Positions 49,993 through 61,721 of a stretch of 64,000 bases of DNA are shown here, one piece after another. The stretch lies in the NCBI RefSeq assembly GCF_019801465.1, contig NZ_JAHVJA010000004.1:186001-250000 (forward strand), read 5' to 3'. The DNA is from Leisingera daeponensis. GTDB taxonomy: Bacteria > Pseudomonadota > Alphaproteobacteria > Rhodobacterales > Rhodobacteraceae. Position numbers and translations under genes: made by a program. Below the pieces are notes generated by a model. That model was given only the letters and a program-made list of their open reading frames with translations, searched no databases and was not told the DNA's origin. How positions within the stretch are numbered: the stretch's first letter is position 1; each line of letters begins with the position of its first letter.

Positions 49993-52248
49993 TTACCCGA
50001 TGTTGCAGGCCGCCAGCACCGCCATGTTCAGAATGTCATTGGTGGTGGAAGTGGTCGAGCAAATCTGGATCGGCTTGTCGATGCCCGACAGGATCGGGCC
50101 GATCACAGTCGCTCCGCCCATCTCCTGCATCAGCTTAACCGAGATTGAGGCAGAGTGGCGAGCAGGCACGATCAGAATATTCGCCGGCCCGGTCAGACGC
50201 TGGAAGGGGTAGTATTTTTGAGCGCGGGAGTTCAGCGCCACATCCACCGTCATTTCACCTTCATACTCGAAATCCACACCACGCTTGTCCAATACGGTCG
50301 GCGCAACGTGCATTTTCTCAGCACGCTCCGACACCGGATAGCCAAAGGTGGAGAAGCTGACAAAGGCCACCCGCGGCTCAAGCCCCATGTGGCGGGCCAC
50401 CACAGCAGCGCGCTCGGCGATGTTTGCCAGGTGGTTTTCATCAGGCCATTCGTGCACCAGCGTATCGCCGATCAACACGATCCGGCCCTTGTGCAGCAGT
50501 GCGGTCACACCGGCAACACCGTGATCGGCATCGGCGTCGAACACATGATTGATCCGGTCCAGGACATGCGCCGATTTGCGGGTGGCACCGGTCACCAGAC
50601 CGTCACCATGCCCATGCGCCAGCATCAGGCTGGAAAACACATGCCGATCGCGGCCCACAAGGCGGTGAATGTCCTTGCGGTCAAAACCTTTACGCTGCAG
50701 GCGGTTGTACAGGAAGTCCTTGTACATCTCAAAATGCGGTGTGTTGGCAGCGTTCACCACTTCCAGCTCACGCACGGCATCACCCAGTCCGGCCTTGTCC
50801 AGTTTCTCCCGCACATCTTCCGGCCGGCCCACGACCAGCGACTTGCCAAAGCCGGAGCGCTGGTACATGACAGCGGCGCGCAACGCCCGCGGATCGTCGC
50901 CCTCGGCGAAAATCATCCGCGACTGAGCAGAGCGAGCACGGGCGTTCAGACCGCGCAGGATGGACGCCGTCGGATCCATGCGGGACTTCAGGCCGACCTC
51001 ATAGGCGTCCATGTCAACGATCGGGCGGCGCGCCGCACCGGTGTCCATGCCCGCCTTGGCCACTGCCGGCGGGATCCGGTGGATCAGCCGCGGATCAAAC
51101 GGGGTCGGGATAATGTAATCACGGCCGAAGGTCAGCGATTTCCCGTAGGCCAGCGCGACCTCATCCGGCACGTCTTCCCGCGCCAGCGCCGCCAGCGCGT
51201 GGGCGCAGGCGATCTTCATCTCGTCATTGATGGCGCGCGCGTGAATGTCCAGCGCACCGCGGAACAGATAGGGAAAGCCCAGCACATTGTTGACCTGGTT
51301 CGGGTAATCGGACCGCCCGGTCGCGACAATAGCGTCGACCCGCACCTCATGCGCCTCTTCCGGCGTGATTTCCGGATCGGGGTTTGCCATAGCAAAGATC
51401 ACCGGGTTGTCGGCCATGGAGGCGACCATTTCCTGGGTCACGGCGCCCTTGACCGACACGCCAAGGAACACATCAGCTCCGCGCATCGCCTCTTCCAGGG
51501 TACGCAGATCAGTGCTGACGGCATGCGCCGACTTCCACTGGTTCATACCCTCGGTACGGCCCTGAAAGATCACACCCTTGGTATCGCAGACGATGCAGTT
51601 TTCATGCCGCGCGCCCATCGCTTTCAGCAGTTCGATGCAGGCAATGCCAGCCGCGCCGGCGCCATTGAGAACGATCTTCACATCCTCGATTTTCTTGCCC
51701 GACAGATGCAGAGCGTTGATCAGTCCCGCTGCGCAGATCACCGCGGTGCCATGCTGGTCATCGTGGAAGACTGGAATGTCCATTTCTTCCTTGAGCTTCT
51801 GCTCGATGATGAAGCACTCGGGCGCCTTAATATCTTCCAGGTTGATGCCGCCAAAGGTCGGCCCCATCAGTTTGACCGCCTTGATGAACTCATCAGGGTC
51901 TTCGGTGTCCAGTTCGATATCGATCGAATTCACGTCCGCGAACCGTTTGAACAGCACGGACTTACCTTCCATCACCGGCTTGGAGCCTAGTGCGCCAAGA
52001 TTGCCCAGCCCCAACACGGCCGTGCCGTTGGAAATCACCGCAACCAGGTTACCCTTGTTGGTATAATCATAGGCTGTTTCAGGATTCTCGGCGATCGCCT
52101 CGCAAGGAACCGCAACCCCCGGAGAGTAAGCCAAGGACAGGTCCCGCTGCGTGGTCATCGGGACAGTGGCATTGATCTCCCATTTACCCGGAGACGGCTC
52201 CAGGTGGAACGCCAGGGCTTCTTCATCGGTGATCTTGTTCTTGGGCAT
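49993..52248 (-). CDS. maeB: NADP-dependent malic enzyme with C-terminal phosphotransacetylase-like domain
   Basis: Oxidatively decarboxylates malate to pyruvate, giving NADPH. The 751-residue hybrid form is normal in proteobacteria. The malic part (about 1-425) has QRDLSLAYSPGVAVPCEAIA, FHDDQHGTAVICAAGLINAL, the NAD(P)-binding VLNGAGAAGIACIELLKAMG and FAMANPDPEI. The C-terminal part (about 430-751) resembles phosphotransacetylase (IFAEGDDPRALRAAVMYQRS, ILIVPARHSASISVKLMQEM) and is usually regulatory, binding acetyl-CoA. The start is about 300 bases from the divergent flagellin gene. Confidence 0.97.
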   Translation of the reverse strand: MPKNKITDEEALAFHLEPSPGKWEINATVPMTTQRDLSLAYSPGVAVPCEAIAENPETAYDYTNKGNLVAVISNGTAVLGLGNLGALGSKPVMEGKSVLFKRFADVNSIDIELDTEDPDEFIKAVKLMGPTFGGINLEDIKAPECFIIEQKLKEEMDIPVFHDDQHGTAVICAAGLINALHLSGKKIEDVKIVLNGAGAAGIACIELLKAMGARHENCIVCDTKGVIFQGRTEGMNQWKSAHAVSTDLRTLEEAMRGADVFLGVSVKGAVTQEMVASMADNPVIFAMANPDPEITPEEAHEVRVDAIVATGRSDYPNQVNNVLGFPYLFRGALDIHARAINDEMKIACAHALAALAREDVPDEVALAYGKSLTFGRDYIIPTPFDPRLIHRIPPAVAKAGMDTGAARRPIVDMDAYEVGLKSRMDPTASILRGLNARARSAQSRMIFAEGDDPRALRAAVMYQRSGFGKSLVVGRPEDVREKLDKAGLGDAVRELEVVNAANTPHFEMYKDFLYNRLQRKGFDRKDIHRLVGRDRHVFSSLMLAHGHGDGLVTGATRKSAHVLDRINHVFDADADHGVAGVTALLHKGRIVLIGDTLVHEWPDENHLANIAERAAVVARHMGLEPRVAFVSFSTFGYPVSERAEKMHVAPTVLDKRGVDFEYEGEMTVDVALNSRAQKYYPFQRLTGPANILIVPARHSASISVKLMQEMGGATVIGPILSGIDKPIQICSTTSTTNDILNMAVLAACNIG

Positions 52249-52417
52249 TTAATCTCGTGTCCTCTCCTCGTCACGGTCCGTCTTAGCTCAGCCCAACGCG
52301 CCCCTCAATCCGCGGTTTCAAGAATCTCTATTGCCAGATTTTAGAAAAAAGCGGCTAAAAGATGATAGTTTCCGTCAGGTTTTTGCCTCAAATCAGGCCC
52401 CAGAATGTTGTAATTTC

Positions 52418-52432
52418 TTAACATGTATTAAC
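52418..52432. promoter_or_regulatory. CtrA-like binding site upstream of the orphan flagellin
   Basis: TTAAC-ATGTA-TTAAC, two direct TTAAC half-sites with 5 bases between, about 115 bases before the flagellin start. It is close to the alphaproteobacterial CtrA pattern (TTAA, seven bases, TTAA), but the spacing is one base short if counted from TTAA to TTAA. CtrA controls flagellar genes in Rhodobacteraceae (known). Confidence 0.45.
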
Positions 52433-52456
52433 GCGCACCTGTCTTCCAGGTGGCGC
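52433..52456 (+). other. Stem-loop in the flagellin upstream region
   Basis: GCGCACCTG (52433-52441) pairs with CAGGTGGCGC (52447-52456, one bulged G). A second small stem, GCCCG/CGGGC with a CGAAA loop, lies about 25 bases before the start codon. If transcribed, these would give a structured leader of about 90 bases. Alphaproteobacterial flagellin leaders can be targets of translational control (known for FlbT in Caulobacter). Confidence 0.4.
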
Positions 52457-52547
52457 TGAGCTCTGGAATTCGAGGGGCTGCAGCCAACGCACAGAACGGC
52501 GTTTGTCCGCCCGCGAAACGGGCATAGGATCAAAGGAAAAGTGAGGA

Positions 52548-53381
52548 ATGATAAGTTTCCACAACAATTCCGGCGCAATGGTGGCCTTGCAAACCTTGGG
52601 CGGTGTCAATTCCCAGCTCAATCATACGCAGGACAGCATCGCCACCGGTCAAAACATCAACTCCGCGCAAGACAATGCGGCCCTCTGGGCGATCTCTGAA
52701 CTGATGGAATCGGATGTTTCCGGTTTGCGCTCAGTCTCGGACTCTTTGTCGCTGGGCGAGGCTACAGTTGCGGTCGCTTCCGCCGGAGCCGAGCAGATTA
52801 CCGAAACCCTGACCGAAATGAGGTCTCTGGCCATCATGGCCAGCAGTGGAATGGGTGACTTCAGCAAGTATGAAGCGGCGATGGCGAAGAAGACCGAGCA
52901 GGTCAATTCGATCATCTCGTCTTCCGGCTTCAACGGGGTGAACCTTCTGAAAACTGACGTAGACGGCGGCGGCGGAACCGGACTGACCGTCCCTTCTGCA
53001 ATTTCCGGCGACGGCAGCCTGGACACCCTCAGCGTTGGCGGGGTTGATTTTGAAGGCAGCCCCCAGTTCGACCTGGGCAGCCGGACTGCAATCACCGACA
53101 GCGCCAGCGCCCTGACCGCCCTGGGCGAAATCGAAGGCTTCCTTACCTATGCGATCGAAGGTTCGGCCTCTCTGGGCGCCGGCGCTACCCAGCTGGCCAG
53201 GCAGGGTGACTATGTCGGCAAGCAGTCGGATGCGCTGACCCGGGGTGTCAGCTCGATGATCGACACCAGCATGGAAGAAGCCGCAACCAAGCTGCTGGCC
53301 CTGCAGGCACAGCAGCAGCTGAGCACCTTGTCGCTGTCCATCGTCAACACGATGCCTGACACGCTGCGCAACCTCTACTGA
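52548..53381 (+). CDS. Flagellin, orphan locus
   Basis: 277 residues. The N-terminal D0/D1 helices start NNSGAMVALQTLGGVNSQLN and continue IATGQNINSAQDNAALWAIS; the C-terminal helix ends LSTLSLSIVNTMPDTLRNLY. A short glycine-rich middle (DVDGGGGTGLTVPSA) replaces the variable domains. It has no signal peptide, as expected for an axial protein. No other flagellar gene is near: maeB lies on one side and mutS on the other. It may be a secondary flagellin or act outside the main filament (inference). A CtrA-like site and a structured leader precede it. Confidence 0.9.
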   Translation: MISFHNNSGAMVALQTLGGVNSQLNHTQDSIATGQNINSAQDNAALWAISELMESDVSGLRSVSDSLSLGEATVAVASAGAEQITETLTEMRSLAIMASSGMGDFSKYEAAMAKKTEQVNSIISSSGFNGVNLLKTDVDGGGGTGLTVPSAISGDGSLDTLSVGGVDFEGSPQFDLGSRTAITDSASALTALGEIEGFLTYAIEGSASLGAGATQLARQGDYVGKQSDALTRGVSSMIDTSMEEAATKLLALQAQQQLSTLSLSIVNTMPDTLRNLY

Positions 53382-53386
53382 CAGCA

Positions 53387-53415
53387 GGCTGCCGCCGGCG
53401 TTCCCGGCGGCAGCC
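53387..53415. other. Perfect 12-base hairpin after the flagellin gene
   Basis: GGCTGCCGCCGG (53387-53398) pairs without mismatch with CCGGCGGCAGCC (53404-53415) around a 5-base loop, 6 bases after the stop codon. No T run follows, so it may protect the flagellin mRNA 3' end or be a weak terminator before mutS. Confidence 0.6.
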
Positions 53416-53483
53416 ACATCCGGGTTTTCCTCGGACCGCCCCCATTGTAGATGTCTGGCAAAGACGACCCCGGGGGACTTTTC

Positions 53484-56114
<2,631 letters not shown>

Positions 56115-56121
56115 AGCAAAA

Positions 56122-56150
56122 GGCGGATCCTAATGGACCCGCCCTCTCTA
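56122..56150 (+). terminator. Probable terminator after mutS
   Basis: GGCGG-A-TCC (56122-56130) pairs with GGA-C-CCGCC (56135-56143) around a 4-base loop with one A-C mismatch, followed by the weakly T-rich CTCTCTA. It sits between the convergent mutS and grpE genes. Confidence 0.5.
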
Positions 56151-56200
56151 CATTCAAAAAGCTCCCCCGCCGGAAGCACAGGCCCGCCAGGGCCGGTCCG

Positions 56201-56764
56201 TCAGCTGGCTGGGGTTGAGGACACGCCTACCTGCGCCGCCCGCAGCAAACGATCGTGTAGCATGAAACCTTCCGCGGACACTTGGATGATTTCACCCGCC
56301 TTGGTTCCGGGAACCGGTGCCTCGAACATCGCTTCATGCACCTGCGGATCGAACTTATCGCCCACTTCCGGCGACACAATCCGGATGCCATGCTTTTCAA
56401 ACACGCCCAGCAGTGAGCGCATGGTCAGTTCCACGCCCTCGATCAGGGCAGCGGAAACTTCGCGCTGCTCATCGGTGGCCGCTTCGATCGCGCGCTTCAT
56501 ATTGTCATAGACCGGCAGCATGTCGCGGGCCAGCTTGGACCCGCCGTACTGCTCGGCTTCCCGGCGTGCCTTATCGCCGCGCTTGCGGGCGTTCTCCGCA
56601 TCCGCCAGCGCCCGCATGAAGCGGTCTTTCAGCTCATCCCGTTCTGCCCGGAGCGCATCGATTTCCAGCGAGGCATCATCAAATTCCTCGGTTTGAGCCG
56701 CCAGCTCTTCAGCCTCGGCGGCGGCGATGTCATCCAGAAAATCTTCGTCCTTGAGCTCTGCCAT
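56201..56764 (-). CDS. grpE: Nucleotide exchange factor GrpE
   Basis: Releases ADP from DnaK. It has 187 residues: an acidic N-terminus, a long helical dimerisation region (about 30-100, with RFMRALADAENARKRGDKAR), and the beta domain with the conserved GVELTMRSLLGVFEKHGI and FDPQVHEAMFEAPVPG. It begins 9 bases after hrcA on the same strand, so the two are co-transcribed. dnaK/dnaJ are not in the window. Confidence 0.97.
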   Translation of the reverse strand: MAELKDEDFLDDIAAAEAEELAAQTEEFDDASLEIDALRAERDELKDRFMRALADAENARKRGDKARREAEQYGGSKLARDMLPVYDNMKRAIEAATDEQREVSAALIEGVELTMRSLLGVFEKHGIRIVSPEVGDKFDPQVHEAMFEAPVPGTKAGEIIQVSAEGFMLHDRLLRAAQVGVSSTPAS

Positions 56765-56773
56765 GTTTCACCT

Positions 56774-57838
56774 CTAACTCCGGTCGGACAACAGTTTGCC
56801 GACCAGCTGTGCCGTGTAGTCTACAATCGGCACAATCCGTCCGTAATTCAGGCGCGTCGGGCCTATCACCCCAACCGCACCGATGATCTTTCGATCCGCG
56901 TTCATATAGGGAGACACCACCAAAGAGGAACCCGAAAGTGAGAAAAGTTTGTTCTCCGACCCGATAAAAATGCGAACGCCCTCGCCTTCCTCGGTCAGTT
57001 CCAGAAATTCGGCGATATCGCGCTTGCGTTCGAGGTCGTCAAACAGTGTCCGGATCCGCTCAAGCTCTTCCGCTGCGCCGGGTTCGGCCAATAGATTCGC
57101 CCGCCCGCGCACGATCAACCGCGCTTGTTCACTGCCGTCGTCTTCCCAAACCGCGAGGCCGCTTTCAATCATAGCATGTGCTAGACTGTCGATCTCCTGG
57201 CGGCGGGCGGAAATTTCCTTTTGTATCTCCCGCTGCACCTCGCTCAGCGTCTTTCCCTCAATCAGCGCGTTCAGAAAGTTCGCTGCCTCCCGCATCGAGC
57301 TTGGCGTCTGCCCCGGAGGTGGGGTGAACAGGCGGTTTTCCACATGGCCGTCCGAAAACACCAGCACCACCAAAGCCCTGTCGTGCGCGAGAGACACGAA
57401 CTCGATATGCCTGATCTCGGCCTCATGCTTGGGTGTCAGAACCAGCGACGCGCCTTGCGTCACTCCAGACAGCGCAGCGCCGACGCGGTCCATCATTCCG
57501 CCTACGTTTCCTGCATTGCGGCCCAGCGTTGCATCGATCTTCTCACGGTCCTGAGCATTGAGGTCGCCCACTTCGAGAAGCCCATCCACAAACATCCGCA
57601 ATCCCAGTTGCGTCGGCACCCTGCCAGCGCTGACATGCGGACTGTCCAACAGACCAAGATACTCCAGATCCTGCATCACGTTACGGACCGTTGCCGCACT
57701 CACTTTCTCACTCAGTGACCGGGTCAGAGTGCGGCTTCCCACCGGATCTCCACTCGCCAAATAGCTTTCCACCACCGTCCGGAACACTTCCCGCGAACGG
57801 TCGTTCAAATCCTTCAGAATGTTGTTCGGATCGCTCAT
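56774..57838 (-). CDS. hrcA: Heat-inducible transcription repressor HrcA
   Basis: Repressor that binds CIRCE elements and controls chaperone operons. It has 354 residues from the ATG at 57838 (GGAAGG close upstream); a longer start at 57871 is less likely. The winged-helix N-terminus reads NDRSREVFRTVVESYLASGD, PVGSRTLTRSLSEKVSAATV and RNVMQDLEYLGLLDSPHVSA. The C-terminal domain has MNADRKIIGAVGVIGPTRLN and closes YGRIVPIVDYTAQLVGKLLS. No CIRCE inverted repeat was seen in front of hrcA-grpE itself, so its targets are presumably elsewhere (for example groESL). Confidence 0.97.
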   Translation of the reverse strand: MSDPNNILKDLNDRSREVFRTVVESYLASGDPVGSRTLTRSLSEKVSAATVRNVMQDLEYLGLLDSPHVSAGRVPTQLGLRMFVDGLLEVGDLNAQDREKIDATLGRNAGNVGGMMDRVGAALSGVTQGASLVLTPKHEAEIRHIEFVSLAHDRALVVLVFSDGHVENRLFTPPPGQTPSSMREAANFLNALIEGKTLSEVQREIQKEISARRQEIDSLAHAMIESGLAVWEDDGSEQARLIVRGRANLLAEPGAAEELERIRTLFDDLERKRDIAEFLELTEEGEGVRIFIGSENKLFSLSGSSLVVSPYMNADRKIIGAVGVIGPTRLNYGRIVPIVDYTAQLVGKLLSDRS

Positions 57839-57982
57839 CAGCCTTCCAGCGTAATTTTCCGGACTCAACATAGGGAGCCGGAGTCAGGATGTCACTAAAG
57901 AGCAGCGGGCGAAAAGGTCAATCGGGCTTGCACAGCCCTGCATCCGGGGGCTATCCCCGAGCCAGCAAACAAAGGATGTGCC

Positions 57983-58696
57983 ATGCGACCCTCTGGACGA
58001 GAATTGAACGAAATGCGCCCTGTCTCGATCGAGACCGGCTTCACCAAACACGCCGAGGGCTCCTGCCTGATCAAGGCGGGCGACACCCACGTCCTGTGCA
58101 CAGCAACCATCGAAGACCGCGTGCCGCCGTTCATCAAAGGTACAGGACTGGGCTGGGTAACTGCCGAATACGGCATGCTGCCCCGTGCCACCAACACTCG
58201 GATGCGCCGTGAAGCAGCCTCGGGCAAACAGGGCGGCCGCACCGTGGAGATCCAGCGCCTGATCGGCCGTGCGCTGCGGGCCGGCGTGGACCGCGTCGCT
58301 CTGGGTGAGCGCCAGATTACTGTGGATTGTGACGTGCTTCAGGCCGACGGCGGAACCCGCTGCGCCTCCATCACCGGCGGCTGGGTGGCACTGCGCCTGG
58401 CCGTCAACAAGCTGATGAAGGCCGGCGACGTGCAGATCGATCCTCTGATGGATCCGGTCTCCGCTGTCTCCTGCGGTATCTATGCAGGCCAGCCGGTGCT
58501 CGACCTGGACTACCCCGAGGATTCCGAGGCTGGTGTCGATGGCAACTTCATTATGACCGGCTCCGGCAAGCTGATTGAAGTGCAAATGTCTGCCGAAGGA
58601 TCGGTGTTCTCCCGCGATCAGATGAACCAGCTGATGGACCTTGCTGCCAAGGGAACAAGCGAACTGGCAGAAATGCAGAAGGCCGCCTGCAAATGA
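57983..58696 (+). CDS. rph: Ribonuclease PH
   Basis: Phosphorolytic 3'-5' exoribonuclease that trims tRNA precursors. It has 237 residues. The opening [20 protein letters not shown] and the stretches [38 protein letters not shown] and [20 protein letters not shown] are typical. Divergent from hrcA and coupled to rdgB by ATGA, as in many alphaproteobacteria. Confidence 0.98.
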   Translation: MRPSGRELNEMRPVSIETGFTKHAEGSCLIKAGDTHVLCTATIEDRVPPFIKGTGLGWVTAEYGMLPRATNTRMRREAASGKQGGRTVEIQRLIGRALRAGVDRVALGERQITVDCDVLQADGGTRCASITGGWVALRLAVNKLMKAGDVQIDPLMDPVSAVSCGIYAGQPVLDLDYPEDSEAGVDGNFIMTGSGKLIEVQMSAEGSVFSRDQMNQLMDLAAKGTSELAEMQKAACK

Positions 58697-59307
58697 CCCG
58701 GAAACTGGAAGGCGGCAAACTGCTTGTCGCCACCCACAACAAGGGAAAGCTGAGCGAAATCCGTGAAATCCTCGCTCCATTTGGCGTCGACGTTGTCGGT
58801 GCCGGCGAGATGGACCTCCCGGAACCGGAAGAAACCGAAGATACCTTTGTCGGCAACGCGCGCATCAAAGCCCATGCAGCCGCTAAAGCCACCGGACTGC
58901 CTGCTCTCTCAGATGACTCCGGCATCACCATAGATGCTTTGAACGGCGCCCCGGGCGTATACACCGCAGACTGGGCTGAAACTCCGGCAGGCCGCGACTT
59001 TAAAATGGCAATGACCCGCGCCAATGACGAGCTGAACGCGGCCGGTGCCACCCCCCCCCGCACAGCCCAATTCCGCTGTACTCTGGTCATTGCCTGGCCT
59101 GACGGGCATGATGAGGTGTTCGAAGGAGTTATGCCCGGCCAGCTGGTCTGGCCGATCCGCGGCGAGCACGGGTTTGGCTACGATCCGATGTTCCAGCCGG
59201 ACGGCTACAGCATCACTTGCGCGGAAATGGATCCAGCGGAGAAGAACAAGATCAGCCACCGCGGCAAAGCTGTCGCTAAATTCGTCCAGGGCTGTTTCGG
59301 TGGATGA
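58693..59307 (+). CDS. rdgB: dITP/XTP pyrophosphatase (RdgB/HAM1)
   Basis: Removes non-canonical purine nucleoside triphosphates. It has 204 residues. The family motif [18 protein letters not shown] is at about 9-26, [20 protein letters not shown] and [20 protein letters not shown] follow, and [12 protein letters not shown] and [19 protein letters not shown] are conserved near the end. It overlaps rph (ATGA) at the start and hemW by 8 bases at the end. Confidence 0.97.
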   Translation: MTRKLEGGKLLVATHNKGKLSEIREILAPFGVDVVGAGEMDLPEPEETEDTFVGNARIKAHAAAKATGLPALSDDSGITIDALNGAPGVYTADWAETPAGRDFKMAMTRANDELNAAGATPPRTAQFRCTLVIAWPDGHDEVFEGVMPGQLVWPIRGEHGFGYDPMFQPDGYSITCAEMDPAEKNKISHRGKAVAKFVQGCFGG

Positions 59308-60454
59308 CTGGCGTAATGGAGGCTTTGGCCTCTATGTGCATTGGCCCTTTTGCCAGGCCAAATGCCCCTATTGCGATTTCAACAGCCATGTTTCTTCGAA
59401 AATAGATCAGAAGTTATGGGTTAGAGCCTACCTTAGCGAACTTGACAGACTCTCGGAACAACTCTCAGGCCGGGTGTTGAACTCCATTTTCTTCGGCGGC
59501 GGCACTCCGTCCCTGATGCAGCCTGATACTGTGGCGGCTGTCATCGAAAGAACACGTGAAATCTGGCCATTTGCCAACGATATAGAGATTTCACTTGAAG
59601 CGAACCCAGGGTCCGTTGAGGCCGGCCGGTTTGCAGGCTACCGTGACGCCGGCGTCAACAGGATCTCCATGGGCATTCAGGCGTTGAATGACGAGGACTT
59701 GCGCCGGCTTGGACGCATCCACAGTGTTTGCGAAGCAAAATCCGCTTTTGAAGTAGCCCGATCCTGTTTTGACCGGGTAAGCTTTGATCTTATTTACGCC
59801 CGCCAGGGACAGACGCTTGCCGCCTGGAAGTCGGAGCTTCGCGAAGCTCTCTCTATGGCAATTGACCACCTGTCTCTCTACCAGCTAACAATCGAAGACG
59901 GCACTGCATTTGGAGACCGGTATGCCCGCGGGAAGCTGCGTGGCCTGCCTGAAGACGACACCGCGGCCGATATGTACTTGGCAACGCAGGACATATGTGC
60001 CGATCATGGAATGGCCGGCTATGAAATTTCTAACCATGCCACACCAGGATCTGAATCACGGCACAATCTGATTTACTGGCGCTATGGGGACTACGCTGGC
60101 ATAGGTCCGGGGGCCCACGGCCGCCTGACCTTGAAGGGTATCCGCTATGCAACTGAAACGCACTTAGCCCCGGGCGCTTGGCTGGACGCTGTAAGCAAAG
60201 GCAATGGTGAGTCTCTGCGGGAGATGTTAAGCCCGGAAGATGCGGTAGCCGAATACTTGATGATGGGCATGCGGCTCTCCGAGGGTGTGGATATGGTACG
60301 CTATAGTCAGATTTCCGGCCGGAACTTTCCGGAGGAACGGCTTCAACACCTTGCACAACTGGGCATGGTGACTATTTCAGACCAGCGGCTTTGCGTGACC
60401 TCCCAAGGCCGCACGGTTCTAAATGCGGTGCTCCGCGAACTATTAATGGATTAA
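59300..60454 (+). CDS. hemW: Radical SAM heme chaperone HemW (HemN-like)
   Basis: 384 residues from a GTG at 59300 that overlaps the rdgB stop by 8 bases; the longer in-frame start at 59045 lies inside rdgB and is rejected. The radical-SAM cluster motif is FGLYVHWPFCQAKCPYCDFN (CxxxCxxC), followed by FFGGGTPSLMQPDTVAAVIE, EISLEANPGSVEAGRFAGYR and VNRISMGIQALNDEDLRRLG. The DYAGIGPGAHGRL segment is typical of HemW. Members of this branch deliver heme and are often misannotated as coproporphyrinogen dehydrogenase. Confidence 0.93.
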   Translation: MDDWRNGGFGLYVHWPFCQAKCPYCDFNSHVSSKIDQKLWVRAYLSELDRLSEQLSGRVLNSIFFGGGTPSLMQPDTVAAVIERTREIWPFANDIEISLEANPGSVEAGRFAGYRDAGVNRISMGIQALNDEDLRRLGRIHSVCEAKSAFEVARSCFDRVSFDLIYARQGQTLAAWKSELREALSMAIDHLSLYQLTIEDGTAFGDRYARGKLRGLPEDDTAADMYLATQDICADHGMAGYEISNHATPGSESRHNLIYWRYGDYAGIGPGAHGRLTLKGIRYATETHLAPGAWLDAVSKGNGESLREMLSPEDAVAEYLMMGMRLSEGVDMVRYSQISGRNFPEERLQHLAQLGMVTISDQRLCVTSQGRTVLNAVLRELLMD

Positions 60455-60458
60455 TGCA

Positions 60459-60812
60459 ATGCGTTTCCTCTATGCCAGCTTGGGATTGTTATGCGTAGCC
60501 TTGGCCGCCATCGGAATCGTCCTCCCCCTGCTTCCGACTGTCCCTTTCCTGCTTCTAGCCGCCTTCTTCTTTGCCAACTCATCTGAGCGATTGCACAACT
60601 GGATTGTAGCGCACGGGGTCTTTGGACCATTGATCACGGATTGGCGAAATAACGGTGCCATCCGGCCAGCCGCAAAAAAGGCGGCAACCGTTTCGATTGC
60701 CGCTGTCTTCAGCCTGTCCCTCCTGCTTGGTGCGCCTGGTAATGTCCTGGGTATCCAAGCAGTGGTCTTGTCAGCCGTCCTACTTTTTATTTGGACCCGC
60801 CCTAACGGCTGA
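60459..60812 (+). CDS. DUF454 (YbaN-like) inner membrane protein
   Basis: 117 residues with two or three hydrophobic segments. The DUF454 core is LLCVALAAIGIVLPLLPTVP followed by FLLLAAFFFANSSERLHNWI and GPLITDWRNNGAIRPAAKKA. The function is unknown in the family. It begins 4 bases after hemW, and its last 11 bases overlap the 3' end of parB on the opposite strand. Confidence 0.9.
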   Translation: MRFLYASLGLLCVALAAIGIVLPLLPTVPFLLLAAFFFANSSERLHNWIVAHGVFGPLITDWRNNGAIRPAAKKAATVSIAAVFSLSLLLGAPGNVLGIQAVVLSAVLLFIWTRPNG

Positions 60813-61695
60813 GCATATTGCAGAGCTCATCCAGCTGATCCAGGTTTTCATAGTTGATCGTTATTGTACCGGCTTCGCCGCCAGGCTTGTGATCAATTGA
60901 AACCTTCATCTTCAGCATGGCAGAAAGATCGCCTTCCAGGGCCCGGGTATCGGCATCCTTCTCAGGAGATTTCCTGGCTTTCTTCGCGCTGCCCCCCTGA
61001 ATACCTGCGGCATCTTTCTTAACAAGCGCCTCAGTCGCCCGAACAGACAAACCGCCTTTCACAATCTTAACGGCCAGCTCTGAGGCGTTGTCCGAAGTGA
61101 TCAGCGCTCTGGCGTGGCCGGCAGACAGTTTCCGTTCCTGAACAAGTACCTGGACATCTTCAGGAAGGTGCAGAAGCCTCACTAGGTTGGCAATATGACT
61201 TCTGCTCTTGCCAAGCGCTTCCGCCATCTTTTCCTGAGTATGGCCAAACTTCTCCATCAGCTGCTTGTAACTCTGCGCCTCTTCCATCGCGTTCAAGTCG
61301 GATCTCTGGATGTTTTCAATGATGGCAACTTCCATCATCTCCAGGTCCGAGTAATCACGGATCAGAACAGGCACTTCATGCAACTGGGCAGCCTGGGATG
61401 CACGCCAGCGCCGTTCGCCAGCCACAATCTCGTACTTACCACCGGACCGGGGCCGCACGATCAATGGCTGCAAAACCCCCTTTTCCTTGATGGATGCCGT
61501 CAGGTCATCAAGATCTTCCTGAAGAAACTGCCGCCGCGGCTGGTTCGGGTTTGCGATGACATTTTCGATAGGTACCAGCACCTCTGCGTTCCGCGGTGCC
61601 TCGGCCTGCGTGCTTACCGGCGCAGGGTTCACATCTGCCATCAACGCCGACAATCCCCTGCCCAGCCCGCGCGGTTTTGTCTTTTTGTCTGCCAT
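60802..61695 (-). CDS. parB: Chromosome partitioning protein ParB
   Basis: Binds parS and spreads as a CTP-dependent clamp. It has 297 residues: [20 protein letters not shown] at the N-terminus, the ParB/CTP-binding region [20 protein letters not shown] with [40 protein letters not shown], the helix-turn-helix [20 protein letters not shown] and a C-terminal dimerisation helix. GGAGG is 5 bases upstream; 26 bases separate it from parA. A perfect parS lies 1.4 kb away inside rsmG. Confidence 0.98.
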   Translation of the reverse strand: MADKKTKPRGLGRGLSALMADVNPAPVSTQAEAPRNAEVLVPIENVIANPNQPRRQFLQEDLDDLTASIKEKGVLQPLIVRPRSGGKYEIVAGERRWRASQAAQLHEVPVLIRDYSDLEMMEVAIIENIQRSDLNAMEEAQSYKQLMEKFGHTQEKMAEALGKSRSHIANLVRLLHLPEDVQVLVQERKLSAGHARALITSDNASELAVKIVKGGLSVRATEALVKKDAAGIQGGSAKKARKSPEKDADTRALEGDLSAMLKMKVSIDHKPGGEAGTITINYENLDQLDELCNMLSR

Positions 61696-61721
61696 GATTG
61701 CCTCCGGTCAATATTCTGCAT

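Noticed and set aside
50155-51990. 611-codon open frame opposite maeB
   Set aside because: Antisense shadow of a strongly conserved gene; no protein motifs.
52464-52480. GG-N10-GC element upstream of the flagellin gene, considered as a sigma-54 promoter
   Set aside because: Only the invariant GG and GC match; the flanking TGGCAC and TTGC parts do not.
57839-57982. GACTC/GAGTC repeat in the hrcA-rph gap, considered as a CIRCE element
   Set aside because: It does not match the CIRCE arms TTAGCACTC/GAGTGCTAA or their 9-base spacing.
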